Counted from the stretch's first letter, positions 1-11,245 are shown. The stretch is 64,000 nt of DNA from Schistocerca nitens (GCF_023898315.1 NC_064619.1:501800594-501864593), one strand, 5' to 3'. Numbers and translations: made by a program. The notes: generated by a model from the letters alone, not told the origin.

Positions 1-417
1 CGGGCAGCAGTCTGGATGCCGATCCGACTAGCGGGCGGCAGTCTGGATGCCGAGCTGATGAGCGGGCAGCAATCTGGATGCCGAGCTGATGAGTGCGCGG
101 CAGTCTGGATGCCGAGCCGACTAGGGGGCTGCAGTCTGGATGCCGAGCCGATGAGCGGGCAGCATTCTGGATGCTGAGCCGATGAGCGGGCGGCAGTCTG
201 GATGCCGAGCCGATGAGCGGGCGGCAGTCTGGATGCCGAGCCGATGAGTGGGCGGCAGTCTGGATGCCGAGCCGACGAGCGGGCTGCAGCGTAGATGCCG
301 AGCCGACAAGCGGGCGGCAGTGAGGATGCCGAGCTGACGAGCGGGCGGCAGTCTGGTTGCCGAGCCGTCTAGCGGGCGGCAGTCTGGATGTCGAGCCGAT
401 GAGCAGGCGGCAGTGTG
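1..417. repeat. 31-bp minisatellite array
   Basis: About thirteen tandem copies of a GC-rich 31-bp unit built around 'gcggcagtctggatgccgag'. The period is seen by successive 'gatgagcggg' starts at 181 and 212. Copies differ by scattered substitutions (for example gatga/gacta/gacga at the unit end), so the array is moderately old. It begins at or before the window edge. Open frames across it follow from the repeat and are not genes. Confidence 0.95.
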
Positions 418-1283
418 GACAAGAACTCATGAATATCCAAAACAAACTATGTTTTATTCATAAGTTTCAGTTCTGAATGTTTGAGGCACAAGTCGGTAAG
501 TGAAGGTTTGTCACTGCAAACCAAATTAATGCAAGTAATTAATTCTTGGATTACTACACTGCCCTGTGAGCAATCCGTTAGCAAAGACGTCTACTGAGTC
601 TGTTCAACAAAATATTGGCTTCCTCGGCGAATAAGGAGAAGTCTGAATTTCACTGGAAAAACGTGAAGTCTGACCTTCGTAGACCTGAAGTTCGTTACGA
701 CAGCCTGGGACAGTTCCACCGGTCAGTTCGGTCAAAATCAAACACGGATGAGATACTGCACTTTCAGCAGAACGGTGTCCTGGCAGAGTGGGCTGATGAC
801 CGGGTGATGGGGCGTCCTAGTGTTGGTGGTCTGCGTGGTCTCGGCTATCAGAAAGCTGAATGCGAAGAAGCTCCTTGCGGAGCCGCCAGCGCGGTCCTAA
901 ATACGCGGGTGGCGGATGTATACAGGATTCCTATTGGTTGCGCGATGTGTTTGCGGAAGCATAATGTAGTGCGGCATTCTCCACAAATGAAGCCGGTCGT
1001 GTACGTGCGTCATCGCCACGTGATCTTTGCGCCAAAGATGCCATTTGGCGCCAGCTATTGAGCTTTGCCGAAAGGTTGCTTGCAGCCGCTGGCCTACTCC
1101 AGGGGTCAACTGGTAGGCCACCCGCCATGCTATTTCGTTAGTATGGCGTCGGCACATAGTCACGACATGCCATGAATTCGAGAAAAATGCTTTCAAATAA
1201 GGTCGACAAACATACTTCAAAGGAACGCAGTGGCTTAACTTAAATAGGAGAAGAAGCTAAAATAAAAAAAGGAAAGAGCGATA
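418..1283. other. No gene recognised
   Basis: Unique-looking sequence between the minisatellite and the first SINE. A 148-codon open frame at 615-1061 (+) has no family signature that I recognise and no codon bias suggesting selection, so it is treated as chance. Confidence 0.5.
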
Positions 1284-1503
1284 GAAGATTAAACTTTAAC
1301 GTCCCGTCGCAACGAGTTCATCAGAGCGTGAGCAGAAACTCAGAAGAATGGGGATGGAAATAGGCCGTGCTCTTGTCAAAGGCATTTGCCTTTAGGTAAT
1401 TAAAGGGAAGCACGGAAAACCTAAATCTGGCTGGTCGGACGGGGATTTGAATTTTTCTCCTGCCGAATGCGAGTAACCACTGCACCATCTCGCTCGGTAG
1501 GAA
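1284..1503 (-). mobile_element. tRNA-derived SINE (family D, 'cccgtcg' type)
   Basis: It matches the copies at about 4796-5012 and 48947-49185: a 'ttaatgtcccgtcg'-like end, a middle 'aaaacctaaatctgg', and a tRNA-like end 'gccgaatgcgag...accactgcaccatctcgctcgg'. The tRNA-like promoter end faces right, so the element is on the minus strand. This copy is shortened and diverged. Confidence 0.75.
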
Positions 1504-3830
1504 CGTAAAACAGGATAACAGAAACATCACTAATCTACAACTTCACTTACCTTAATTCAAACGATTTTGAGAGCTTGCTGGCAGTCCGGCTCCTTCGTTT
1601 CGAGGCCGATATCGTTTCGTGAGTGAGGGAAACAAAGTGTTTTTAGTCGAGGTTGGTTAATAATAAGTACGTAATCTCTGTCGGCAATATTCTGGGTCCA
1701 TTTCGTTAATACGCACTTCAGACCTTATTGGAAAACAAAACGTCAACTCTTGTACCACTTTGTGATACATGAACTATGGTTAATAAAGTAGAACTACGAC
1801 GAATGCATTCTTCAAACGTTCGAAGCTATACACGATTTCATGCCAACGATTCATTATTTCCAGTGCTTAAAAAACAGCGCATAATCCGAAACAGTAGTTC
1901 TATTTTCAATTTAAAACTGCTAACGCTTAATTTTACGTCGAAAAACAGCAGGGCTGCTTCCGAGCCCTTTGATCGCGTGGGGTCCGTAACGTGTCCTACA
2001 TGGATATACCGCCTCTGGCTTCTGCTTGTGTTCTTCCTCACGATACGTGAATATTATGCTGATGAAATTAATGAATGCAGCTCATTAACGCTGAACATGC
2101 GTTTCGATTATTGCAATGTGACCACTCAAAATCGTGCCAGACACGGGTTTGAAATCCGGACCTCACACTTTCCGCAAATGCTCGTCTTTACTGAATACGA
2201 TTTCCATACTGATCCAGATTTCTTTTTTGTCACCTTTATTTGCTACCAGTTTCTTTGAACGAGCACTCGAGAGTTCTCCTGTAACTTACGAAAAGTACAA
2301 AAGAGGGAACGACTGATAGATAAGGATTAAAGTTGCCACAGCGAACAACGAGGCATGTCGAGAAATGAAGAGTATTCGATCGTCTAAAAGACAAAATATG
2401 AAATTTTCAGATTCACAGATGTACATCAAACTATGACGCCTTCGTTCTCAAAGCGTTGCGCGAACCGAGGCAAGAGTTTTCTGATACCTTCGCTTGAAAA
2501 AATTGCTTCAGCAGCACTCTGGATCTCCTCGTTGACAGAAAACCTTTTTCCATCTGTAAACAATTTGAAAAAGGTGGAAAAATGAGAACCTGGAAGTGGA
2601 CGAAGATGGCTGTGGGCGACTTGGTTGATAATATCTCCACCGAATTCCCCCTCTTTTGTTCCGTATTGCCTGTTTTTTTTTGTTTTTTTTTTTTGTTTCG
2701 TGGTACCGCAGAGTATTAATTATTTACTTCGGGGACAAAAATTCAATGCGGAGGACTAAATTTTTGGGGCTGAAACAACGGTTTTGGACTTTTTCGTCGA
2801 CGATGAGGAGGAATGTCGACACTGAATTAACTGTCTTTTCCTCTGAGGGGTGTAATGGGCCATCCAGGTTCGTAGTCAGACACAATACAGTCATCAAGGA
2901 TCTGATTATCTTGCAGTTGGAAGCTGTAGAGGAAAAATGTGAATACGTGATTCTGTTGACTTCGTGTTGATCTGTGGGATGTTTTGGTACCTATCTCGCA
3001 CAGAATTTCGGAAAACCTAGTGTTTCAGTAATAATATTTCATGCAGAAGAGATCTGTAAAGTTCTGGAAACATTGTTTTCATCTGGTCTAAAATCAATCG
3101 ACAGTCACCGCGAATAATTTCTTCGATCTCGCTCAGTATCTTATCAGCCATATTGAGGGACGCCCATTCCTTTGTTCGTCATCAACATACGTTCCGCCAG
3201 CTTTAAACTCACGACATCAGTTGTACATATAAGTAAGTTCCTTTACAAATGACGCGTATCCTTTTGCAATAAGAAATCTGACTACGCTCTTCTCCTCACA
3301 GCTGGCGGAATTCGGAATAGAGACATTCTGGGGCGCCCGCAGAGAGGGTGGCGCGGACAGTAGGGACATCTGCGCTAGTGAGAAGTTGTTTAATTTACGA
3401 ATATAAAAATGGTGCTGTAACTCAGGGTCAAGATGCCTATGACCTAAAATACCTGGAAAATTATCAGTAAAATTTCCTAAGGATCTCGATAATATGAAGT
3501 AAAAATGATAAATAACATGAGGAAAGCAAATTATAAAATTAACTAGAGTAATGAAAAACTTTATACGCGGTTGGAACTGAAATTACATAGCCCAAAGGTT
3601 AATTAACTTAAAATCCCAATGTTTTTATTTGAGAAATGTCATTGCTTGAACATGTACGAATATAGTTTTACAACCGTCTTACGTCTTTTGCAGAGTACGA
3701 CAGCTAGCACGTCGCCGGTTTTGAAAGTGAGGGAACGTCTATCGTCGGACAACACTTATTTATGATTAGGAAATCATATTTAACATCTGCTAAAACAACT
3801 GGAGCGTGCACTTTGATGTTTTTCTTTAGT
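1504..3830. other. No gene recognised
   Basis: AT-rich sequence with no recognisable domain on either strand. The longest open frame (1776-2258, +, 160 codons) has one hydrophobic stretch near residues 80-92 (IYRLWLLLVFFLTI) but no signal peptide at its start and no recognised family. A T-rich run lies at about 2671-2697. I see no repeat family here that I can name. Confidence 0.45.
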
Positions 3831-3843
3831 TTAAAAAACGAAT

Positions 3844-4048
3844 GCCCGCATCTCGTGGTCGTGCGGTAGCGTTCTCGCTTCCCACGCCCGGGTTCGATTC
3901 CCGGCGGGGTCAGGGATTTTCTCTGTCTCGTGATGGCTAGGTGTTGTGTGATGTCCTTAGGTTAGTTAGGTTTAAGTAGTTCTAAGTTCTAGGGGACCGA
4001 TGACCATAGATGTTAAGTCCCATAGTGCTCAGAGCCATTTGAACCATT
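3844..4048 (+). mobile_element. SINE (family A body) with a Gly-like tRNA head
   Basis: A pol III type head with an A-box-like 'tcgtggtcgtgcgg' and a B-box 'gggttcgattcc' is followed by the same body and tail as the other family-A SINEs ('gatgtccttaggttag' through 'gagccatttgaacca'). It is flanked by a perfect 13-bp duplication, 'ttaaaaaacgaat' at 3831-3843 and 4049-4061, so the ends are exact. The head differs from the long-variable-arm head in the copies at 12826 and 52675. Confidence 0.93.
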
Positions 4049-4220
4049 TTAAAAAACGAATCTTAAAAATTGACACGCGAGCATCTATATTTCAGAAATG
4101 GACATTTTGTTTGGTGCAATATCTGTATTTTTTTCAGTACCCATACCTCTACAAATTAATAACAGTGAGAATAAGCCGATGGACCAATAATTTTTTCTGT
4201 ATGTAGTAATACTCTATTAA

Positions 4221-4538
4221 GACAACGGCCTTGCCGCAGTGGTAACACCGGTTCCCGTGAGATCACCGAAGTTAAGCGCTGTCGGGCGTGGTCGGCACTT
4301 GGATGGGTGACCGTCCAGGCCACCACGCACTGTTGCCATTTTTCGTGGTGCACTCAGCCTCGTGATGCCAATTGAGGAGCTACTCGACCGAATAGTAGCG
4401 GCTTCGGTCAAGAATACCATCTTACGACCGGGAGAGAGGTGTGCTGACCCCACGCCCCTCCTATCCACATCCTCCACCGAGGATGACATGGCAGTCGGAT
4501 GGTCCCAGTAGGCCACTCGTAGCCTGAAGACGGAGTGG
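4221..4538 (+). mobile_element. 5S rRNA-derived SINE (SINE3-like)
   Basis: The first ~120 bp is an unmistakable 5S rRNA relative: 'gatcaccgaagttaagc', 'gtcgggcgtggtcggcactt' and 'ggatgggtgacc' keep the internal promoter region. A non-5S body of ~200 bp follows, ending 'cctgaagacggagtgg'. It is flanked by a perfect 16-bp duplication 'agtaatactctattaa' at 4205-4220 and 4539-4554, which proves retroposition. A second copy is at 32302-32624. It is a mobile element, not a 5S rRNA gene. Confidence 0.95.
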
Positions 4539-4795
4539 AGTAATACTCTATTAACCAAATTTTTGCGTTTTTCCGAGAGGTATATGCACTGTTAGTTCTT
4601 GGCAACTTTAAAAAAAAAAAATCGACTGTTGTATCATTCAAAGGACATTAAACACAAACGTAACAAATGAAATGAAATCTTAAAAATGACTTCTAAAATC
4701 TGTACTCCAGACGACCATCCGACGTCGACCAGCCACCGTGTCATCCTCTGGCTACTGGGGTCATGCGGAAGGGAGGGAGGAAGGAAGGAAGATAG

Positions 4796-5012
4796 AGTCT
4801 CGTTGACGTGTAGGTCATTAGAGACCGAGCACAAGCTAGGTATATTTCGAGGTTGGGGAAGGAAATCAGCTGTGCCCTTCCAATGGAACCCTCCCGGAAT
4901 TTGCCTGGAGCGATTTACGGAACTCATAAAAAACCTACATCTGGATGGCCGGATGCGGATTTGAACCGCCAACTTCCCGAATGCGAGACCAGTGCGCGTT
5001 GTGCGGATCGGT
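4796..5012 (-). mobile_element. tRNA-derived SINE (family D)
   Basis: Contains the family-D signatures 'gtcattagagaccgagcaca', 'gggaaggaaatcagctgtgc' and the tRNA-like end 'ggatttgaaccgcc...cccgaatgcgag'. The start is only approximate, because the leading 'ttaatgtcccgtcg' block is missing or decayed. Confidence 0.75.
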
Positions 5013-5949
5013 ATGGCATGGCATGGTAGAGTGTCAGAACACTATTCTCCCGAACTTTGACGATATTTCAGACATTGAAACCGCTACATTTCTCTGAAAT
5101 AACTTCTCAGTTGGCATCACGTGGTTGAGTGCACCCCGCCCCAGTTTTCCTACAAAGGAAAAATCCCTGGTTGCACCGCGAACTGCACCCAGGTCCTTCA
5201 CGAGTCAGACGTAACTAATCAGCTATGGGGGCGGACCAAGAATGGCACCTTACTTGATAAATACTGTACGGTACCTATATGACGAAAAATACAAAATTTA
5301 TGTTACTGTGGTTAGAATGACTCAGCTCCTCAGGCAAGGTCGCTAACGCACGCTTGTACGGAGTCGTTTGACTTGGAGTTAAGCCGGGTTAGAAAATGCA
5401 TGTGGTGGATGAAATTTACACTGGCTGTACTTGGCCCGTAATGGGAACAGAGGTGGCGGCATAAAGTTTATGACCACCCTTCTTTGCGCCAGTGCCCTGG
5501 ATTCTATGTCAAACCTCTCCGCTAGAGTTTTAGAACCATTGTAGGCTACCGTAGACTACCATAAGTATTCGTAGACTACGCTGGTTTTCTTAGTAGCTTT
5601 GGACAGTTAAAGTCGTACCCACGTTATCTGTACATTAGGTGTGTTGCATGCAGATCGGGCGTTATGTCATAACGATTGCTGTCTTTATGTATGCGAACAG
5701 TGTCTTACTAGGGTGCCCTCAAAACCGGAAGCAGTGAGCCGTCTAGAAGCGGTGTGGGGTTATATAAAGGACCAGGTAATGCACGGAACATTTTTGTTCT
5801 TCATAGTTATTCTCCTGTCTGTTACTTCAGAATAAACCATTTTATAGCAAAATGAAACTGTCAATGTTTAATTCAGATTTTATTCGAAAATTGTTGATTT
5901 GCAACGTGAAACAAAGCGATGTTGTAGTAAAATTAAAGGAAATAGTACA
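5013..5949. other. No gene recognised
   Basis: Unassigned sequence with no persuasive reading frame or named repeat. Short open frames here look random. Confidence 0.4.
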
Positions 5950-7257
5950 GATCCATCATATGGCGCTAGAAAACGCAATTCCTCAACAAAAATAGCTTGT
6001 TTGTCCGCCTTCGGAACGAAAAACATTACTGACTCTGCTTATCAGGGATCTGACAGTTTGTTGGTAGGTTTGTGGAGGTATGTAGCGTTAGACGTCAACG
6101 CACAGGTCACGTAATTTGCGTAAAAAACTGGCTGGTGGTTTGCGAACGCGGTGATGGCCCCCGATGGAAATGGTAATGAGTGTTGGGCGTCATTGGCCGG
6201 GAAGCCCCTTCAGGGGCAGGTCCGGCCACCTTGGTGCGGGTCTTATTACATTAGACGCCGCATTGGACGACCTGCGCGCCGGATGGGGATGAACTGATGA
6301 TGAAGACAGCACAACACCCAGTCCCTGAGCGGAGAAAATCCCCGACCCAGCCGGGAATCGAACCCGGGCTCGTAGGACGGTAATCGTCACGCTGACCGCT
6401 CAGCTATCACATGGCCCCCGACAGCGACCCAGATGAGTTCCGTAGGATTTACATCAGGCGAATTTGGTCATCGAGACGTCAACTTGAGTTCACCATAATG
6501 CTGCTCAAACCACTGTAGAACGGTTCTGGCTTCAAGAAACTGACCATTATACTGCTGAAAGATGACTTCGCCGTCGGGGAAGGCATCAAGCATGAAGGGA
6601 TGCATGCGGTTCAGCGTGTCTTCGATTGCTACCACAGTGTCATGCAAGCTCAGGAGAGCGTCTCCCATAGTATAATACTGCTCCCACCAGCCTGCGCCCG
6701 TGGCGTGCTGCCGTTCACCTAGATGACGGCGTTTTTGGAGACGACCATCGACCTAATGTATAAAAAATGTGGTTCACCCGAAGAGACGACACGTTTCCAT
6801 TGATCGACGGTCGAATCTTGATGGTCCCGTGCCCACTGCAATCGTAATTGACGATATCGTTGGATCAACATGTAAACACATGGGGGTGGCCTGCTGCTGA
6901 GCCCCATGTTCGACCAACACTTGGGCGTGTACCAGCACTGTGCTCTTTCGGCAGAGATGCCACACATCACCATCTATCCTACTTTATGGAGCAGACAAGC
7001 CTCCGAACCCCACATTCTGTGAGGTGGTTCCACTGTCGTTCACAGGCTGCGCGTAACAATAATCCACCCTTTGTCAAAGTCGCGTATCTCAATCTATTTC
7101 CATATTTGCTGCCCATATCTTCGCTAGGGTGATCCCCCCGTCCGTGTCTGCTCCGCTTATAAACTTTTGTTACCACGTCACGTGACCGCAACGCTACCAA
7201 TCGGCATCCAACATCACTGTGGTCAGTGGTCGTAATGTTTTGGTTTATCAGTGTATA
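5950..7257 (-). mobile_element. Tc1-like transposon fossil
   Basis: Minus-strand frames carry Tc1 transposase signatures in order: near 6719-6973 'RYRQLRLQWARDHQDSTVDQ' followed by 'WKRVVSSGEPHF' (the first catalytic D is lost at the usual DES position); near 6468-6668 'VIFQQYNGQF' (the second D of QQDNA reads Y); then past an inserted SINE 'HHRVRKPPAS' and 'LHKPTNKL'. The right terminus at about 7219-7254 contains 'aatgttttggtttatcagtg', the usual end of this group. The left end is not clear and 5950 is a guess. There are many stops and frameshifts, so it is long dead. Confidence 0.8.
6165..6410 (-). mobile_element. tRNA-derived SINE (family E) inside the Tc1 fossil
   Basis: Contains 'cattggccgggaagcccctt', 'acaacacccagtccctgagc' and 'agccgggaatcgaacccggg', the last being a reverse-oriented B-box region, so the promoter end is on the right. 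It is flanked by a perfect 11-bp duplication 'atggcccccga' at 6154-6164 and 6411-6421. Joining the flanks restores transposase C-terminal coding sequence, which shows that the SINE came after the Tc1 element. Confidence 0.93.
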
Positions 7258-7457
7258 TTCTGTAAGGATATAAAATATAGAGCGCCACTCTACTTTCCGC
7301 ACTGTGTGACGAACTGAGTGGATGCGACACGGTTGACGACGATGCACCCGTCGGATGGGGACGTCAACCTCGGTGGCCTCCATAGTGCTAGTCGAGAAGA
7401 TTTGTAATATATCCGCCGTCCCCTGATAGGATAATCTCAGAGTGTGAGTTATAGCGT

Positions 7458-7463
7458 TTTTAT
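7458..7463 (-). promoter_or_regulatory. Candidate polyadenylation signal
   Basis: Minus-strand AATAAA (plus-strand tttatt), about 77 bases downstream of the stop of the candidate terminal exon at 7540-7806. The hexamer is common in AT-rich DNA, so its weight comes only from its position. Confidence 0.35.
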
Positions 7464-7539
7464 TTAAACTAAAGTTTTTCTTCAAAATTTACAAAACAAT
7501 ATTCGTGATGCAGGACTGATTCTCCAAGCCTACCAATAA

Positions 7540-7806
7540 CTAAATCAGAGATTCTTCCAAACATAAACTGTCTGTAGTAACCAAACCAAGCCCCGGGCGT
7601 CTCGTGAAGAGCGGCGCGGAGTCCACGTTGCCGTTACCTGAGTCCGAGGACGAGTAGAGGCCCTGCGACGATGGCTCCGGTCCGCTGGCGGCGGTGGACG
7701 ATGACGCGGCGGCTACGTTGACACCAGTGGGCTTGCTCGGTGTGAACTGCCTCTCCAGGCTCCTGCGCCAGCCTAAATGCTGCTTGGCGCATGGATATGG
7801 TTGGCT
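7540..7806 (-). CDS. Candidate terminal exon of a host gene, unknown product
   Basis: An open minus-strand frame of 88 codons plus TAG with no starting ATG, as expected for a last exon. A splice-acceptor-like pyrimidine tract 'cctctttccttccgctc' and 'gcaaatag' precede it directly. The predicted peptide begins SQPYPCAKQHLGWRRSLERQ, has a Ser/Ala-rich linker (AAASSSTAASGPEPSS), then LYSSSDSGNGNVDSAPLF, and ends DSLCLEESLI. Third codon positions are strongly G/C, unlike the surrounding transposon debris, and the composition resembles a disordered cytoplasmic tail. The last four residues ESLI fit a class I PDZ-binding pattern; that is inference. I do not recognise the family. A 'tcag/gtaacg' inside could act as a donor, so the exon might instead be internal. 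Confidence 0.45.
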   Translation of the reverse strand, partial: SQPYPCAKQHLGWRRSLERQFTPSKPTGVNVAAASSSTAASGPEPSSQGLYSSSDSGNGNVDSAPLFTRRPGLGLVTTDSLCLEESLI

Positions 7807-7809
7807 CTA

Positions 7810-9046
7810 TTTGCAGTCACATGTCGAGCGGAAGGAAAGAGGTCCGCGGCTGTAGCGACCTCTTGCGGCGCCGTGGACGCCTCCGGGTTGTCTCTGGGAA
7901 GCGTCTGTGTTACCGGGACGACAGTCCAGGCTGTCCCCTACTCGGTCCGGGGCCCGCTGTACCGGTCTGCTTTGCGGGAAGCGAGAGTTGCAGGCGCTTA
8001 GTCTGGACACAGTAATTTGTCTATGTTCCGCAATCTCCCTTCTCCGATCCGTAACAACACAAATCTAACAGTATACTACACAAGCACTCATCACAAACAT
8101 CCACAAGTAAGAGGTACGTTATTGACACTTCATAACGGGTTGGGGGGCAACTGCGACGGAAAACCACCTCCACTAGGACCTTGCCATGAGCGGCCATGTA
8201 GGATCCTCGCGTTTGCCTCCTACGCTCATATCCTAAGTATGGGCCTATCGTGACTTCGATGGCTAGAATATTCTCGATTTTAGTACTTGTGAACAATGCA
8301 TAACCCTTAACGAAAGGAAGATTCTATGTCAACAAACTCCGGACCTTACTAATAAGCTATAATGAAATGGAATAAAGCTGCCGGTCGACTGAATGACGAA
8401 CAACTACATGTGTATACTGCCCAATTAAGAAGGATGTCGACGGTGAGAGTTCTGTGTCGAAGATGTTGCTTCCCTAGGAACCAAAACAGTCACCCTTCCA
8501 GTTCCCATGTCACCAGGTTTGCAGAACTTCGTAAACCTCAGATGGTTATTGATGTAACAAAACGGTAGCACAGCAAAACACACTTGAATAAAAGCTTACT
8601 CTTTCAGAATTCAAATGGAACTGCTACCAAACTATGTGTTCTAACAGTGGATGGTGCCCTTTGAGTAACTGTTGAATGACAGCCTCCATTTCATTAATTT
8701 CATAATCACTACTGTAAGTAAACACCACATTTGAGCATGAACGTCTCTGTAATGCACTGTCAGGAAACTCAGATGATCGGTATAATGCGAGAGTGTTGCC
8801 AACAGTGAATTAAGATATATCTAAATTTTTCCATAGTCAACACTGAGCTGTAAGTGATCAGTGATGCATGAATGTCGTTAGAGTGGTGTCACACATCACA
8901 CCGCGACGCAACATTGGTAACGGAATGGTAAGTTTCCGTTAAGACGCCGATAGTGGAAGCGAGGGATATGGCGGGTCCCATGAAGCGCATCTGCGGAGCC
9001 TCACATCCAGCAGCTCTGTACTTCGAGCGTCCTCTGCACCACAATA
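7810..9046. other. No gene recognised
   Basis: 7810-8010 is GC-rich and open in two minus-strand frames, and it may hold intron or neighbouring exon sequence of the candidate host gene. From about 8020 to 9046 the sequence is ordinary AT-rich DNA with nothing I can name. Confidence 0.4.
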
Positions 9047-9767
9047 TACACTACTGGCCATTAAAATTGCTACACCAAGAATAAATGCAGAAGATTAATG
9101 GGTACTCATTGGACAAATATATTATACTAGAACTGACATGTGATTACATTTTCACGCAATTTGGGTGCATAGATCCTGAGAAATCAGTACCCAGAACAAA
9201 CTCCTCTGGCCGAAATAACGGCCTTGATACGCCTGGGCATTGAGTCAAATAGAGCTTGGATGGTGTGTACAGTTACAGCTGCCCATGCAGCTTCAACACG
9301 ATACCACAGTTCATCAAGAGTAGGGACTGGCGTACTGTGACGAGCCAGTTGCTCGGCCACCATTGACCAGACGTTTCTAGTTGGTGAGAGATCTGGAGAA
9401 TGTGCTGGCCAGGGCAGCAGTCAAACATTTTCTGTATCCAGAAAGGCCCGTACAGGACCCGCAACATCCGGTCGTGCATTATCCTTCTGAAATGTAGGGC
9501 TTCGCAGGGATCGAATGAAGGGTAGAGCCACGGGTCGTAACACATCTGAAATGTAACGTCCACTGTTCAAAGTGCCGTCAATGCGAACAAGAGGTGACCG
9601 AGACTTGTAACCAATGGCACCCCATACTATCACGCCGGGTGATACGCCAGTATGGCGATGAAGAATACACGCTTCCAACGTGCGTTCGCCGCGATGTCGC
9701 CAAACACGGATGCGACCATCATGATGCTGTAAACAGAACCTGGATTCATCCGAAAAAATGACGTTAA
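9047..9767 (-). mobile_element. Tc1-like family 1, truncated copy A
   Basis: The left end is intact: TA then 'cactactggccattaaaatt'. The minus-strand transposase C-terminal half is readable: 'SPLVRIDGTLNSGRYISDVL', 'FQKDNARPDV' in place of QQDNARPHV, then 'SPTRNVW'-like remains of the SPIENVW block. The sequence stops matching the full-length copy (27050-28457) just before the first catalytic D region, so the N-terminal half and right terminus are absent. Several frameshifts are present. Confidence 0.88.
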
Positions 9768-11054
9768 CTGAAAGTCACTGCTTGCATTCAGTATTTGACG
9801 TTGCACTTAAAATCAACAGACAAAGGTGAGAGTCAAGTTTAGAGTCGCAAGCAGCACACGCAGAACACGAGCATAAGATGAGCATTAAATAAACTGCTCC
9901 TTGTTCAGTCATTTACACACCGACGAAACAAATGAATCCCCAGTTGCATGCAAATGACGCAAATAATGGTCAAAACGTCTTACTTTAAGTCCGTTGACAT
10001 CCGTAGCATAGGAGTTTCAATGGACAATCAGGTCTCATCCCATTGGATCCTCCATCAACAAAACGGCGTTGCCTCCTGTACACTCCCCGACGTCCGCAAT
10101 CCCACACATACAGCTTTCAGCGTACAACAGTCTCACTCACACAGATGCTCGAAATAGCGCAGTCGTGGGGGAAGCAGGAGCTCTGAGCCAGGGCGCTTCT
10201 AACCTGTCCATGCTTTCCTGTTAGCCAGGTAGGCAAGCTGCCACACGTTATCAACAGAATGGGCATGCTACTTTACTCCCATCCAAGCCAAGCTATGCTC
10301 AACCCAAGCAGGTTACAGGAATCTGTCTTGCCTGCCTGTCAACCCCCCCCCCCCGCGCCCCTCCCCCTGTGCAACGCTACATATCAGTTTATTCTGTACA
10401 CTTTAGTTGTAGTGTTATGAGCAGCGTTCAGAAATTTATGAAAATACTTTTTTACTTGAGTATCACAAAACGAGGCTCAATGAAATATATATTCTTTTTG
10501 GGTCATAGTAGGCCGGAGAAAGATGGATTTTATTTGTCATTTATTTCCTTTGCGGCGTATTTCGGGCTCATTTCTTTATTTCGATATGAATGGTTTTCTC
10601 TGAAACTTCTCCCTCTTTCAACTATTGCTACCTACTCCAATTAAGTCACTAATACATGTTTTCTGTAGGAAGTAGAACCATCTCTGAAAGTCGATATCCT
10701 TTACACCTAGGAACATGAAGATGTGTATTATACTGCAATGCGAACTAAAGTGGTGTTTTGTAAGTCTGGTTTCTGTCACCGTTACGACAAATGAGCTGCA
10801 ATCTCAACTACCTACGCAGACGTAAACCTGGCTATTTTGTAGTCAAGTTGGATTGATAGAGCAGCATGTCAGGTGTAACATGCTGAACAGGTCCCGTGAA
10901 GCGTTCCAGAGTTTGGGAAACCCAAACTGGCCTGCTGTGAACCACTGTGCTTCAGTACACATGTGCTCCTCCGTCTCTGATGCGGCAGGTTCAGTTACTT
11001 TACTGGTTTCGGTGGAGGTATGGGCAGGCTGACTGGAAAATTTGGAAAACTGTC
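9768..11054. other. No gene recognised; C-rich run
   Basis: Unassigned sequence. A C-rich low-complexity tract lies at about 10346-10370. A minus-strand frame at 10843-11088 shows no family I recognise. Confidence 0.4.
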
Positions 11055-11245
11055 GTAAGGCCTTATGGGACCAAACTGCTGAGGTCATCGGTTCCTAAGC
11101 TTACACACTGTTTAATCTAACTTAAACTAACTTACGCTAAGGACACACACACCCATGCCCGTGGGAGGACTCGAACCTCCGACGGGGGAGAGCCGCGCGG
11201 ACCGTGACAAAACGCCCCCTAGACCGCGTGGCTACCCTGCGCGGC
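11055..11245 (-). mobile_element. tRNA-derived SINE (family B)
   Basis: Plus-strand order: 'ggaccaaactgctgaggtca', 'acttacgctaaggac', then the reversed B-box 'ggaggactcgaacctccgac' and 'ccgcgtggctaccctgcgcg'. The promoter head is therefore at the right and the element is on the minus strand. Other copies lie at 15446 and 28812. Confidence 0.92.

Noticed and set aside
121-309. Open frame across the first repeat array
   Set aside because: It is a by-product of the 31-bp tandem repeat, which has no stop in that frame.
1776-2258. 160-codon plus-strand open frame
   Set aside because: No domain, no plausible signal peptide and no coding-type base composition; likely chance in AT-rich DNA.
4221-4340. 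5S rRNA gene
   Set aside because: The 5S-like segment is fused to a SINE body and flanked by a target duplication; the same fusion recurs at 32302.
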